DNA of 64,000 nt from Hirudo medicinalis (taxonomy: Eukaryota > Annelida > Clitellata > Hirudinida > Hirudinidae). Of the stretch, positions 49,901 to 61,309 are shown piece after piece. Each line of letters opens with the position of its first letter. Within the stretch, counting starts at the first letter, position 1. Under the pieces are notes generated by a model. That model was given only the letters and a program-made list of their open reading frames with translations, was not told the origin of the DNA and did no database searches. The stretch spans positions 50,027 through 114,026 of the forward strand of contig MPNW01000515.1 of the NCBI GenBank assembly GCA_011800805.1. The letters run 5' to 3'. Made by a program: the position numbers and the translations under genes.

Positions 49901-52900
49901 GGTGCTTCTGTTCCATGATTTTAAGATAAACAGTAGCATCTTCATTTGTCAGACTAACTCAACCAAGAACAGATCTTTCACGATTTTAATTGTAATTTTT
50001 ATATTTCAGTTCGCAGTTAGTCGACGATAAACTTTCAACTCCTTGAATTTCCGCAATTCAAAACGTCATGTTGCTCAATGGAAAGAATTAATCCAAATGA
50101 AATTTTTAAGGAAACAGAAGCGTGTTTCACTTTTGCTCCATTCTGCTGCTTGACCTCCATAACTTTCTGTCAGCCTCGCAGCTGCATGCAATCAGCCTCC
50201 AAATGAGCTTTATATTATATTATCGTCCATCCGAAGTGTACGCTTGGAGACGTGGATGTTTGATTTGTGCGCGAGTGTGCGTGTGAGATATCTGCTCAAC
50301 ACAAAGATACAGAATATCGCAGCGAAATAAAAAGGTAAAATAATCTGCAACTGAATTATACAAAGACGTTCAGCGTTTATTAACGTCTGATTTTCTTCCA
50401 CATGAAAATAACAACTGCTGCATTTTGCAAGAAAATAAGGCCAGAACATCTTGCGGAGACATTTGGAAATGTGGAAAATAAGAGCGCGGAGCAGATGGGA
50501 ATTTCTTTAAAATGAAAGGAGAAATGTTTTGTAGTGGACATTAAAGTTTAAATTATTCATCGGAATTTTAAAGTTTAAGTCTTCTCGATCCGGAGACAAA
50601 CTTCTTCTTAACTTCTGTCGACGTGACGACAGTCGACGTTATCAAGGACTTTTATGAACATTTTCAATTCTCTTTATCTTCCTGCGCATAAAAATCCCAT
50701 AGAAATATAAAAAATGGAAAATAGGATTGGTATTCTGTGAATCTCAAATTGATTCTCTTTTGAAGTTTCGCTTTTGAAATAAGTTTCGAGATAATGTTAT
50801 AATGGTCCACCATCATCAAACATTTACGAAAACGGCGCGTATTTTGCGGAGAAGAAATATTAAAATTTGTTACTAGAGCGAGTAAATATTTTACGGTAAC
50901 CTAGTTTATTTTTTATATCTGAATATTTTCTCTGACACTATGTCACCAATTGTTGTGCAATGAGAAATAAGTGGATTTTTTTTTAGTTACAATCAGCTTT
51001 CGCATGATAAAGTTGTAAGACTGCTATTGCATGGTCGTTATAACACAAAATACGCGTGAATGTGCACGTCATGAATGTGGAAAAACCAAAGTTTGTCTGG
51101 AAATCTTGTTGGAATGCCAGCAAATCGAATAAAAAAGATGCACCCTCAAAAACTCGTCAGAATTAAGTTGGAGTTGAGAGCTGAAAGTAGAAATCCTGCT
51201 TTGTTGAGACAGAAGCAAATAATGGCTGGAGAATTCGTTTCAACTTCACTCGAGTTGGACGCAAACAACTCCATTTCATCGGCTCACACTTCATCCAATC
51301 ACAAGTCACGTGATTCCCTGGAGTTCATCTCACCCCTGATTTTGTTGCTCAAGTACAATTGTGTTTATGCTCTCCTTAAGTTTCTAATGAATATTTCATC
51401 GACCTCATCTTGAATCTCTGGCCTATGGAAGCAACAATTTCAATAAAGTTCACATTTATCTCGCCAACCAATTCTGAAGTTCATGAAACCAAGCGGAATG
51501 GCGCAAACTCCACCCAAAAATGGAACATCTTTTAATTCCTCCACCTCTTTGTGCTTTATCAGCGAAGAAACCGATAAATCATTGGAGAGGACCATCGGTA
51601 TCCATCTTGTCTTATTAAAACATGCCGGCCTATCCCGCCCTACCCTTATGCCATCGCTTCCATGTGAATGCATTACGTGCTGGGGATGATTTGATGCTTC
51701 GGCCAAAGAATTGGATTTCAGGTGTTTCATTGGATTCGCACTTTAGCGTGGCGATTTCGATCGATCAAAATCAATTCATTTCCAATTGGTTCGAAGCCGA
51801 TTGCGGGCCGAGATAATGGGACTCGTGCCATCAGATGAGGGATCGCTGCCTGGAACAGACGGAGTGGGAGAAGGAGGTTCCTTCCGCATTGTTTGGGCGA
51901 ATCGTGGATTTTAAAATAGCAATGGTTTCCATCTCAATTAAAAATTTAAACTGGGGATTATAATTTTAGAGCGACCTAGTAATTTTAGTCACCATTTGCT
52001 AACGAGGACGTATGGAATTACATTGCTAATGCTGATGGCCAAGCGTGCAACATGAACGAGACATGCGCACACAAGAGATGTATCGTACATCAGCAGTTCA
52101 TTTGAAAGAAACCAATTTTCTGCTCCTGCGTCTGAGAGCGTAGAACGTGGCCAGCTGCCCAGTAACTGCATCTCCTTCCATCTTTCCATTTTTCCTCCGG
52201 TCACTCCTGACGTGATTTATGACAATTATCAAACCTCGATGTCTTTCATTCTCTTGCAAACAGACTCCTGCCTGCTTTGCATTGTTAAATGGAAATGCTT
52301 ATGATGCAACACTCGCATCATCATCATCATCATCGCATGTTATGGTTCCATGTGTCACATAGTTTACACGCGATTACCCTATTTTAATAGTAACCATGTT
52401 AAATTAAAACATGGCTAATCTCTTAATCTCTTGTCCGTGTTGGCAGGCTAAGTCTTCAATTGGCAAAAACAGTTTCAAACATTTCTCAATTAATAACGAA
52501 ACCTGCGAGAAAAGGAGATGTTGATATTCGTGATGGCAACGATGATGATAGTGATTAACATCACAATATAATTAGCAGTGATAAGGGAAGTGATATCGGT
52601 GATAATGACAGCCACGGCTCATAAGCTTAAGGACATTTGAGGCACAACGGCTTCAAGTACCGTGTAATCACGCCACTCTTATCTTGGGCAATTTGTTCTC
52701 GCATTTCGTGTTTTTAAGTCTGCTTTTGTTTTATCGCTCGCTCGTGTGTTTAGAAGATTCTGCTAACAAGTGTTGAAAGATGACTTTCCTACTTTCTCCA
52801 ACCAGGAGACGCAAGGAGCAGCTCTTTTGAAGAAAATCTATCGCACGATGGAGATAGCCACTGTTGAGGGAGGTTTTGTTACCGGAGTGTTCTTTCGACG

Positions 52901-54390
52901 ATGGCGCACAAACACGAAACTCTTAATGCTCTGAAAGTTGGATGCTTTGAGAAAACAGTGGGGGAATTAAATGCAAACTTGGCTCTGAAGAACGTAATAT
53001 ATTGGTTTTATTGTTGGTCGATGGGAACAACGTGGTTGGCGTTCAATCCGGGATTTCTCTAGTGATTCTTATTCTTAAGAATTTTCATAAAAAATTCAAA
53101 ACATTTTGAGAAAATTGACGAAAAACCAAAATACCAACTTTCGTCAGCTGAAAGATCAGGTCCCCTGGCCCTGGAAGGGTCCAATGACGTCAGCAGGATT
53201 AGGAGTTGGAGGCAGAACATGGAAGGAGCCATTGAAAGACCGGTGGATTTACTCCAAGCGAGGAGATTTTAAAAACTGCATCTGGTTACAAAAGCAACAC
53301 TTGTTGTGATGAAAACAACGACCACAAGACGAGCCATGAGATCAAGCAGCACTGCACGGTGCATGTTACTGCTATGAGCCTCCACGCTCGATGCCTCCAT
53401 CCCCGTGCATCTGAACTTCTTCCATCTGCATCTCCTTGCTTTCCACATGGAATATGAGGTTCATATCGAAGCGATGGAAAAATTATTTCTTAAACATTCT
53501 ACGCTGCAAGTAAAGGAGGTTATCAGATTAATGTTCCCAATAATGATAATAATGATGATAATTAGGTAATTAGTGATTAGTAATTAGGCCGTATGTTTTA
53601 TCCTCGGATTCGGTTACCAATCACCTTTTGTCTTGATCAAATGTTGCAGAAGCCCTCAAAAGATGACTCCTCTGCTTGTTCCACGTAACATTAGTCTCAA
53701 CTCCTTCTTAATCAGATGATTGATTTTAAAGCAGGTGACTTGGAAATATAGCATAAATAAAAGGACATCTTTAATGGCTTCTTCAATCAGCCGTGGAAAA
53801 TGCAATCTTGTTTCGCAATTTCTTTAAAAATACTCAAGTCATTCTTTTTTTTATCACGCAGCTCCCTCCTTGAAATTCACCGTCATTAATATTAAAAAAT
53901 ATTTGTTTGCAATTTAAAGCGGAAATATTGTTCGTATATATATCACAAATATTTCCTCATCTTATTTGATGTCTTCAAAATAACTGCTTTAATTGCTTTG
54001 CGGTCTAAATTCCTTTGAAGACAACCTTCTCTCGATTATTTGAGTTCACTTCGAAAATAAATACCAGTCTAAGAAACAGAGATTCTCTGCTAAATACATT
54101 TTTAAGTCTTCTAATTTTACTTCAGCTGAAGAAATGTTTTATTAAGCAATTATTCTAAAAGTGAAAATAAAACATGTAATTAATTAATGAATTTGAGAAC
54201 ATTTATAACAAAAAAAAATTGAACACGTTCTGGCTGGACAATGATGGATTGATGAAATGAAGCGTAAAATAAATTTTACGTGGAGAGGGAAGGGCTGGTG
54301 TTTGGACCGATCAATTAGGGTTGTCAAGGAAGGATTCCTCATCCAAAAACTCAACATTTTCATGGAAGAATAATTCATGCGACAAAAACT
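46956..54390. other. 7-kb region with no recognisable gene
   Basis: Upstream of the receptor pair. Somewhat less AT-rich than the introns elsewhere. The longest frame is 49141-49698 (minus, 185 codons), with 112- and 95-codon frames opposite it; none shows a domain I know, a splice pattern or a signal peptide. A CAT run is at 52318-52337. It may hold regulatory sequence or distal 5' exons. Confidence 0.4.
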
Positions 54391-54396
54391 TGGATA

Positions 54397-54490
54397 TTAA
54401 CCATGATACAAATCAATTGTATGTTAACCGTGATACAAATCAACTGTATGTTAACCGTGAAACAAATCAATTGCATGTTAACCATGAGAC
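54397..54490. repeat. 27-bp tandem repeat
   Basis: Three to four copies of a 27-bp unit (TTAACCATGATACAAATCAA core). The period is a multiple of three, so a plus-strand frame (54321-54602) shows repeated HDTNQLYVN peptides, but no gene context supports translation. Confidence 0.85.
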
Positions 54491-55080
54491 TTCCTTTAAA
54501 ATTGTGTGCTTCTTTTGTGAAGATGTCACACTAGATATTTGTAAATATGATTCTAAATTTATTGAGTGGTTACTAAGTGGTTGTCGTTGCAATGACAGAT
54601 GACAATACTGGGTATAAACAACTTAATGTCAGTATTTGCGCTGAAACGGTTCTGTGGATTGTTTTCCAAAGTCGATGCATCCATCAATCCATCCGTTCTC
54701 AGAGATCACAATAAAGTCATTTCATAAAAACAATTTGCGTTGCTGTTCAACACTGGAAGGTCGATTCCAAAAACACGAAAACAGTAATCTATATAAATAG
54801 AAATGGATGTTTGTCTACATATTTTCCACATAACCAGCTCTTGAGAGATTCTCAATTTAAAAAGCAATAAAATAAAATAAAATAAAATTAATCTATAAAA
54901 ATGAATGTTTATGAGTTCGATTGATGTGGCAATATATCAAACATATTAGAAAAGTGAGCTTTCTCTTTTCTTTCTTTTCCATTTAACCATTTAACCAGAC
55001 TGAGCCACAGTAATGCGTGGCTGGATACACTAGTAATATAATATTAAAATCAATTATGTAATTATAATTAAGGTGATATA

Positions 55081-55235
55081 ACATACATGTTACATACATG
55101 TATATACATACATATATACATGTATATACATACATATATACATGTATATACATACATATATACATACATATATACATACATATATACATGTATATACATA
55201 CATATATACATGTATATACATACATATATACATCA
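55081..55235. repeat. TATACATACATA minisatellite
   Basis: About 150 bp of alternating ACATACATATAT and ACATGTATAT units. It is self-complementary, so it keeps frames open on both strands (Tyr/Ile/Met-rich) and could extrude a cruciform. Confidence 0.95.
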
Positions 55236-55299
55236 TACGATTTTTCGATATTAACAATGATGACGGATCAGCGTAGTTTTTTATAGAATTTGTTCAGAA

Positions 55300-56408
55300 A
55301 CAACAACAACAACAACAACATCGAGGGACATCTTCATTGAGCAGTTGTCGATGACCAGTTGATTGCAGTCACTCACCACGTTTGCCACTCCTTTGTTCAC
55401 TCCTTTGACAACGTTCCTTATATGTTTACATGTTATTCAATGTTTCGCCATTAAATATTTTATTTGACTTCATATCTTTATTTTATTTTATTGAATGTTA
55501 AATAAAATCCTGCTTCAACATTAAAGTCTAATTTTGTTTCGGATGAAATGCAGCCGATCAAAACGACTGAAATCAAATGTTTGAAATCAAATCCATGGCT
55601 TCAGGCCAAAGATGATAAAAATCCAAATTGAATGTGGAACATTTGCATATTTTTGAATACATTATTAGATAAACATTTTGCACTTCTTATAAAATAGTTT
55701 ATGAAACAATTCAAATTTCTAAGAAACGAGGAGTATTTCGAGGTCAAAGACACAGACTTTTTCGTCATAAAGTGGTTTCATTGATTGTTTTTCAATGCTG
55801 CAATTATATTTAACATAATTTCTTTAATAATTTTTATTCGATTAACTCGGAAGTAAATAAATATTTAAAAAATAATTTAACAACAAATCATGAGACATTG
55901 GACTAAAAATACATGAACAACAATTGGGATTACTTGGGATGTGTAACCTTAATTAGCGGGGTCCAAAAGCAATAAAAATAGCGGAGAATGTGCGCGATGG
56001 AGAGGAATTTGTGTCAATAAGTGGAGTCATTAATCTCAATGGAAGACGTGTTCAGCTAATTAAAGTGGACTGCCACTCTTGATTCAATTGTTGGTCACGT
56101 GTCAATCAATCAGGGAGCCAGTTGCTCGACCTGCTCGAATGAATAATCAATACTTGGATCAGCAGGATTTCCTCTCGCTCGAATCTCACGAAGTAACTTT
56201 CGAAGTAACTACTCGTATTTTTCACTTGGATGGAAGTAGAAAGTAAAGTAATGAATTCTCAGGAGGAAGCCACGGGAAATCCATTCGTTGGAAGTGACGC
56301 ACGATGGAAAAAATGGAATGTACTTTTCAGCACTGCTTGGTTGCATGTGACGTTGTTGTGACATTTTGTTGAACAACTTTTTCATCACATTGTAGCAATG
56401 CTTTGTCG
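55300..56408. other. gene-free stretch
   Basis: AT-rich; starts with a short AAC run (55301-55320). Nothing recognisable otherwise. Confidence 0.4.
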
Positions 56409-56515
56409 TGTTTCAACGTTCTAATGTTTCCAACATGTTGCAATGTTTCAACATTCTAATGTTTCCAACATGTTGCAATGTTTCAACGTTCTGTTTCGAA
56501 CATGTTGCAGAATCC
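56409..56515. repeat. 35-bp tandem repeat, about three copies
   Basis: Unit built around GTTTCAACGTTCTAATG and TTCCAACATGTTGCAA; the third copy is shortened. Confidence 0.85.
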
Positions 56516-56988
56516 AAAACGTTGGGCAACTTTTCCTGGTCCAAAAAAACAATTTTTAAAAGGTTCTTAAAATTGTCTGACTTTGTAAATTGTCGATTTG
56601 AAGCAGATTTAAATTCATTTTGCAATAAAAAATACCTCAACGGTCCATTAATTATTTTGTAAACAAATACGCATGAGATTAAAAATATTACATTTGCATA
56701 AATGTTTTTGTAAGTAATACAATTTCTGAGACTCCAGAAATTTTATCGTGTTGTGTTTCAAAATAAATTCCGGCTTATTTTAAAAATAATTCCAAACAAA
56801 TGTTGATTATTAAAATGACGTCAGCATGAATAATATATAATACGCAATAATTCTCCTGCTAACAGAAGTAATTCAATTATTTATTGATCACATTTATTGA
56901 TTTCATAATTTAGCAGACCTTATTATCTATATGCAAAGAATGCCATGCTTAGACTTAGAGAAGAGAAATATTAACATTTTAAATGGAT

Positions 56989-57024
<36 letters not shown>
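56989..57024. repeat. ATG/GAT microsatellite
   Basis: Twelve uninterrupted units in non-coding surroundings. Confidence 0.9.
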
Positions 57025-57025
<1 letters not shown>

Positions 57026-58548
57026 CAAGATGATGATGACAACACTTTCTATTTGGATTGTTGATTATGATAGGCGTTGAAAATGACGTACTCAATTTAA
57101 TGATTGTCAACAGTTAATTTCAGAAAACAGCCATTATACGAATTACATTTCGTGGATTTTCTTTCGATGACAACACCTTTTCTCCGGCTGTCTTCATCAA
57201 CGACTTACGACTTCAAGAGAAGCACCGTTGTCTGTGTTCAGAAATTTTCATCGAACGCCTTATGAATAATTCTCCAATAACTTAAATTTCTTCGATTAAA
57301 TTATTTTAAGGTCATTTTAAGGTTTTACGCTCAAAAATTAAATTGGCTTAAATTTGTTTGATTTCATTTTAAAAAGTTCATGCACCTTTTATCAATAATT
57401 TGTAAAATTAAAAAAAAAATTTAATTAAATAATATTAGGGAGCGCCGAATTTACACAGAACATGGGTTAACGTGCTTGCTATGAAAGATGACAGCGTGTT
57501 TCCACTTAAGTCACTTCTGTTTCAAATGAATTTTAGTGTGCATTGGACAGCAAAATTTAATGGCATTTTAGAGGTGTTGGTCTTAAAATAGTTCAGTTGT
57601 TTTTCAATCTGTGTTTTTAATTTGAAGTGCGCAAAATATTTAAATCATTTTGGATAGAATTTTCCTGGATATGTATATCCTTGTATATCCTTGCATTGCT
57701 CCAACGAAATAACGACAAAAGGCTTTGAATCGTATCGAGAGTTTTATCTCAAAATGGCGTGAATATTTTCAGTTAAAATATTGAACGCACATTGAATCGT
57801 CATCATTACCTGCATATTATTTCCTACAATGAGTTGGACTTTCTGTATTTTTTGACAAAATAATGGATATAAAATATTCCTCATCCGATTTCATTTTGCA
57901 CGAAAGTGATTAGACTAATGAACTTCCCTGGTTCAAGATTCCATGAATTTTATGAGACCCTCAATCTTTGCTGTAAATTTTTTCGAATTTTCTCTTCCGA
58001 ATTAATGAGATGTTGTTAATTAAATAAAATGTTTTGCTTATTATCCCAACACCATTATCAGGAAGCAAATGACGTGGATGCAAATTTAAACTCAAGATTG
58101 CGTGTCTCCATACTTCTCTGTCAATTCCAAATAATATCGTTTCTCCACATCGGTCCGTGAGAAATGTGACGGACCATTATTTGCTGGTGAATGCAATCTT
58201 GATGTCCTGCCTTGTGACCCAGAATAACTCACCATCAACCCAGCACAAACTAAATTCTACTAAAAAGAGAGCACAAAGTGTTGTTGATAATTTGTTGCAG
58301 CATTCTGTACATATACATAAGTATTTACAAAGGTTACCCTAACAAATGTTATGTTTATCGTCTGCTATAAATGGAGAATCGTGCGTGGGTTGTGAAAGAG
58401 TATTTATTTGCTGTGGATTTGAAGCAACATGGAAGACGCATCTGGAGGAAAATAATGAAAAGTTCAAAGGTCAAATGGCTGCACCGATCGTAAATAAAAG
58501 CTATTAAGATGGAGAAGAAAGAGAAATTCAAAAGATTACAAACATTAC
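57025..58548. other. gene-free stretch
   Basis: No recognisable coding frame, RNA gene or repeat beyond short A/T runs. Confidence 0.4.
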
Positions 58549-58783
58549 TCAGCGGTGGATTTGACGCTTCATTGAACCTGTCTGACACACTCCACACTCG
58601 AAATTAAAGGGTCGAACTTGATTATGATTCATCGCTGTGCACGACCCTTCGATACATTCGACGCCATGTCTTCCCTTTCTTTGACAAATTATCATCTGCA
58701 CCACCAGTCCATCCATCAGGTTGCCAAGACGACGTAGGTAATGGTAATGGTGATCTCCAATGCAATACTTTCTGCCAAAACTG
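58549..58783 (-). other. cysteine-rich exon candidate
   Basis: After an acceptor-like TATTATTTCAG (complement, just above 58783) a frame of about 78 codons reads FGRKYCIGDHHYHYLRR, then VQMIICQRKGRHGVECIEGSC, then FNFECGVCQTGSMKRQIHR-stop. Six cysteines and a sharp boundary at a splice-like site suggest a terminal exon of a secreted or zinc-binding protein. No family is recognised and the preceding exon was not identified with confidence. Confidence 0.3.
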
Positions 58784-58989
58784 AAATAATAATGATACCT
58801 TTCATACGTTGTATTCTGCGAATTTGTCCATGTCATGAATTGGGCGGCGGAAGGCTCGGGAAGAAACAGTCAATGCAGAGCTGGAACGAGTAATATAACA
58901 AGGTGCTATGAACAGAGCGGATTATAATATTTGGGCTACACCATAGTTGCATAGAACAACGGATCTGTGCTGATTTCAAAGCGGGACTC

Positions 58990-59150
58990 GTTGTTGTTGA
59001 TTAACGTCCGTTACATACATGTAGCTAGATGATTAGGACGGTGCTCCCGCAACGGGATTCGAATTCGCGCGGGACTCAACTTTCGCACTGCGAAATGCCT
59101 AGACGCCCTCTACCGACTCCTTCAGAAATGTTTACTAATATTCAGCCAAG
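58990..59150 (-). mobile_element. tRNA-derived SINE, family 2, copy 2
   Basis: On the minus strand a tRNA-like body (GGTAGAGGGCGTCTAGGC near the start, B-box-like GAATTCGAATCCCG) is followed by GTTGCGGGAGCACCGTCCTA, ATCATCTAGC and ATGTAACGGACG. It matches copy 1 at 32420-32525 and is better preserved. Confidence 0.7.
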
Positions 59151-59324
59151 GCACATGAAACAATAAGAATGACGTTTTTGTGACTTGATTTATATAGCTC
59201 AAACACACTGAGAAATGTTTAAAGTTTATTTTATCCATGGATCTAGAATTTATCTGCACTGCTCAACGCAGCAAGTTAAGGAAGATGGCCTTCATCTAGT
59301 GTCCTACGTATGTCATTGATCCTG

Positions 59325-60000
59325 TAGTTGTGTAGCTTCTTTCTTTTCGACTCGAGATTTAACGAACTTCGAGCCCGCTTGGCAAGGAAACTAAGAGATT
59401 CAAATTCAAATCATTTATATAGATGCCTTGCCCGATAGTAGGGATGTGCTGTCACTACAGTGGCTTCCCACCTTGGATTCTTGAGGAATTTGAAGTTGGT
59501 CGTTGAGAAAATGTCCACGTGCTCGAATGTAGCTTCGAAGATGAGAATAACCGAAGAATGTTGCTTGGGATGACTCATCGGATTCCAACAACGAGACTAG
59601 GATCCATGACCGGTTAACTTCATGGATAAGAGAAGACAATAGATCTTGAAGCAGGATAAACCTCCGACTTGGAATCCTAAGGTTGATGTGCGGAGAGGTT
59701 TTCCGGATAAGGGCCTTGAATGTTCCGCTGTCGGGATACTGCAAAAATCGTACTGTCAACTGTTGAATCTTCCGAATGGCTAACTGAGGTTGATGTGTGC
59801 AGATGTCGGGTCACCAATGTATTTGTGTAGCTCCTTTCTTTTCGACACGATATTAATTTATCGAACTGAATAACAAAGTTATGACAAGTAAGTTTGTTGT
59901 AGTAATGACTATTGTAAGAGCTACGAGACAAAGGTTCTGTTCTTCCACGGCCATAGCATGCCGAGACCGGCAACCGAGCTGCGAACCCGCTTGGCAAGAT
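59325..60000 (-). mobile_element. broken LTR retrotransposon, Ty3-like by primer site
   Basis: On the minus strand a 5' LTR (about 60000-59815) begins TGCCAAGCGGG and ends ACACAAATACA, followed directly by TTGGTGACCCGACA, a primer-binding-site form common in Ty3/BEL-type elements. About 400 bp of internal sequence (gag-like position, frame broken) follows. Then comes a shortened 3' LTR (59400-59330) sharing both LTR edges but lacking roughly 110 bp of the middle. No pol is present, so it cannot transpose. Confidence 0.65.
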
Positions 60001-60615
60001 AACAAATAGAAGGAGAAATAGATTATTTGCTTATTTGATTAAAGTCCATTCCATGACTAAAATGATTTGGACTTGTTAGTTGATGTTAGAAATTGTAATG
60101 AAATGAGAAGTATTAAGTAATAATAGGTGTAATGGTTAAGTTATAAAAATAATAATAGTAATAATAATATTAGGGGAAGGTAACTAATTTTTATCAAATT
60201 ATGCCGCTTTTTGCAAATCCATCTGAAAATGAGGTCCACACTCGCTGGATTGCTAAGCATGGAACTAAGCACGAACTATGCTGCTGTAGGTAGCAAAATT
60301 AAGTTTGGAACTGCATAAAAAAGTTAAATTATTAATTTGCAATTTTTATTCGGAATCTCAAAAATATAGTTGCTTAAATTTTGTCCAACAAGGACATAAC
60401 CCATTATCCATATGTCACAGATGATGAATATATAAGAAACATAAACAAAAGTGGTCATCCAGGATTTTGAGGTGTTTATTAATGGTGGAGGGGTCTCGAC
60501 TTGATAGCTGATCAAATAAATAAATTATTTTAACTGCTCACCCAACTGAAATTAAATAGATTTAAATAAACATTTTTTACTCGAAATTTGATCATCTGCC
60601 TTTTAATATGAAATG

Positions 60616-61295
60616 CGTCACAAGCAATTATTTTTGACTGCTTTTTAAATTAATCAAAGTACAACTTAAATACACGCTGCCATCCTAAAAAAATAAACAC
60701 AAAACCAATTTTTATTCGTTTATTAAGCCCTCTCTTCGTGCAAATTAAGCTTAATCCATTTCATTTAAACTTTCTATTTTTCAAAGATTATTAGCAGTGT
60801 TGATTATTGGAGTGGCCAATTCTACTACTACATTCCAAGCATATTGAATATCTTCTGTAGGAACACACGCACACGCACACAGCACAAAGATGCACGAAGT
60901 CACTGGAGAACTTCGTCCCGCATGTGGCCAGCTTCGAGTGTACCAAGCTCCAGCAGCAGAACGAAGAACTTCGTCCTAGACNTAACCTTCAATCTGAAAC
61001 AAACAAGTCCCAAGATGACTTCATTGACAATTTCAAAATGTTCGTCCTCTGAAACCAATTTTTCAAATTCCTTTGCCAATGAAACGTCCTGGTATGGAAA
61101 TTTAATGATTACAGAAATGATTCTTACATTGCAAGTTCAGTCGATATTTATGAAAGACTTACCTTCCTAACTTTTTCCTGTAATCCTTTGATGCCAAATG
61201 ATCTGAATACTATCCATATTTTCAACGAACGAAATCTACGACCAAGAGGAATTTGCCAATGCTGAAAAAATGATTGACATTATTAATTATATGTT
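60616..61295 (-). pseudogene. inverted partial second copy of the decarboxylase 3' end
   Basis: Homologous to 4720-5595 in opposite orientation. Exon 61261-61163 encodes [19 protein letters not shown], with Met-Trp-Phe changed to Ile-Trp-Ile relative to the first gene. Exon 61088-60987 is identical in sequence to 4916-5017, and the intron between them is almost identical. The last exon survives only as [17 protein letters not shown]..., with the stop at 60783-60781, the 3' UTR and the poly(A) signal (60719-60724). An unrelated 125-bp piece and an N (60982) replace the start of the last exon. Upstream, homology stops inside an intron where LINE sequence begins. It is a true paralogue (substitutions present), either a fragment or a gene broken by the assembly. 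Confidence 0.85.
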
Positions 61296-61309
61296 TTCAA
61301 ACTAAGAAA

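Noticed and set aside
54321..54602. ORF with repeated DTNQLYVN peptides as a repeat protein
   Set aside because: A 27-bp tandem repeat keeps a frame open. No start context, splice sites or neighbouring exons support it.
54983..55286. Tyr/Ile/Met-rich frames on both strands
   Set aside because: Produced by the TATACATACATA minisatellite.
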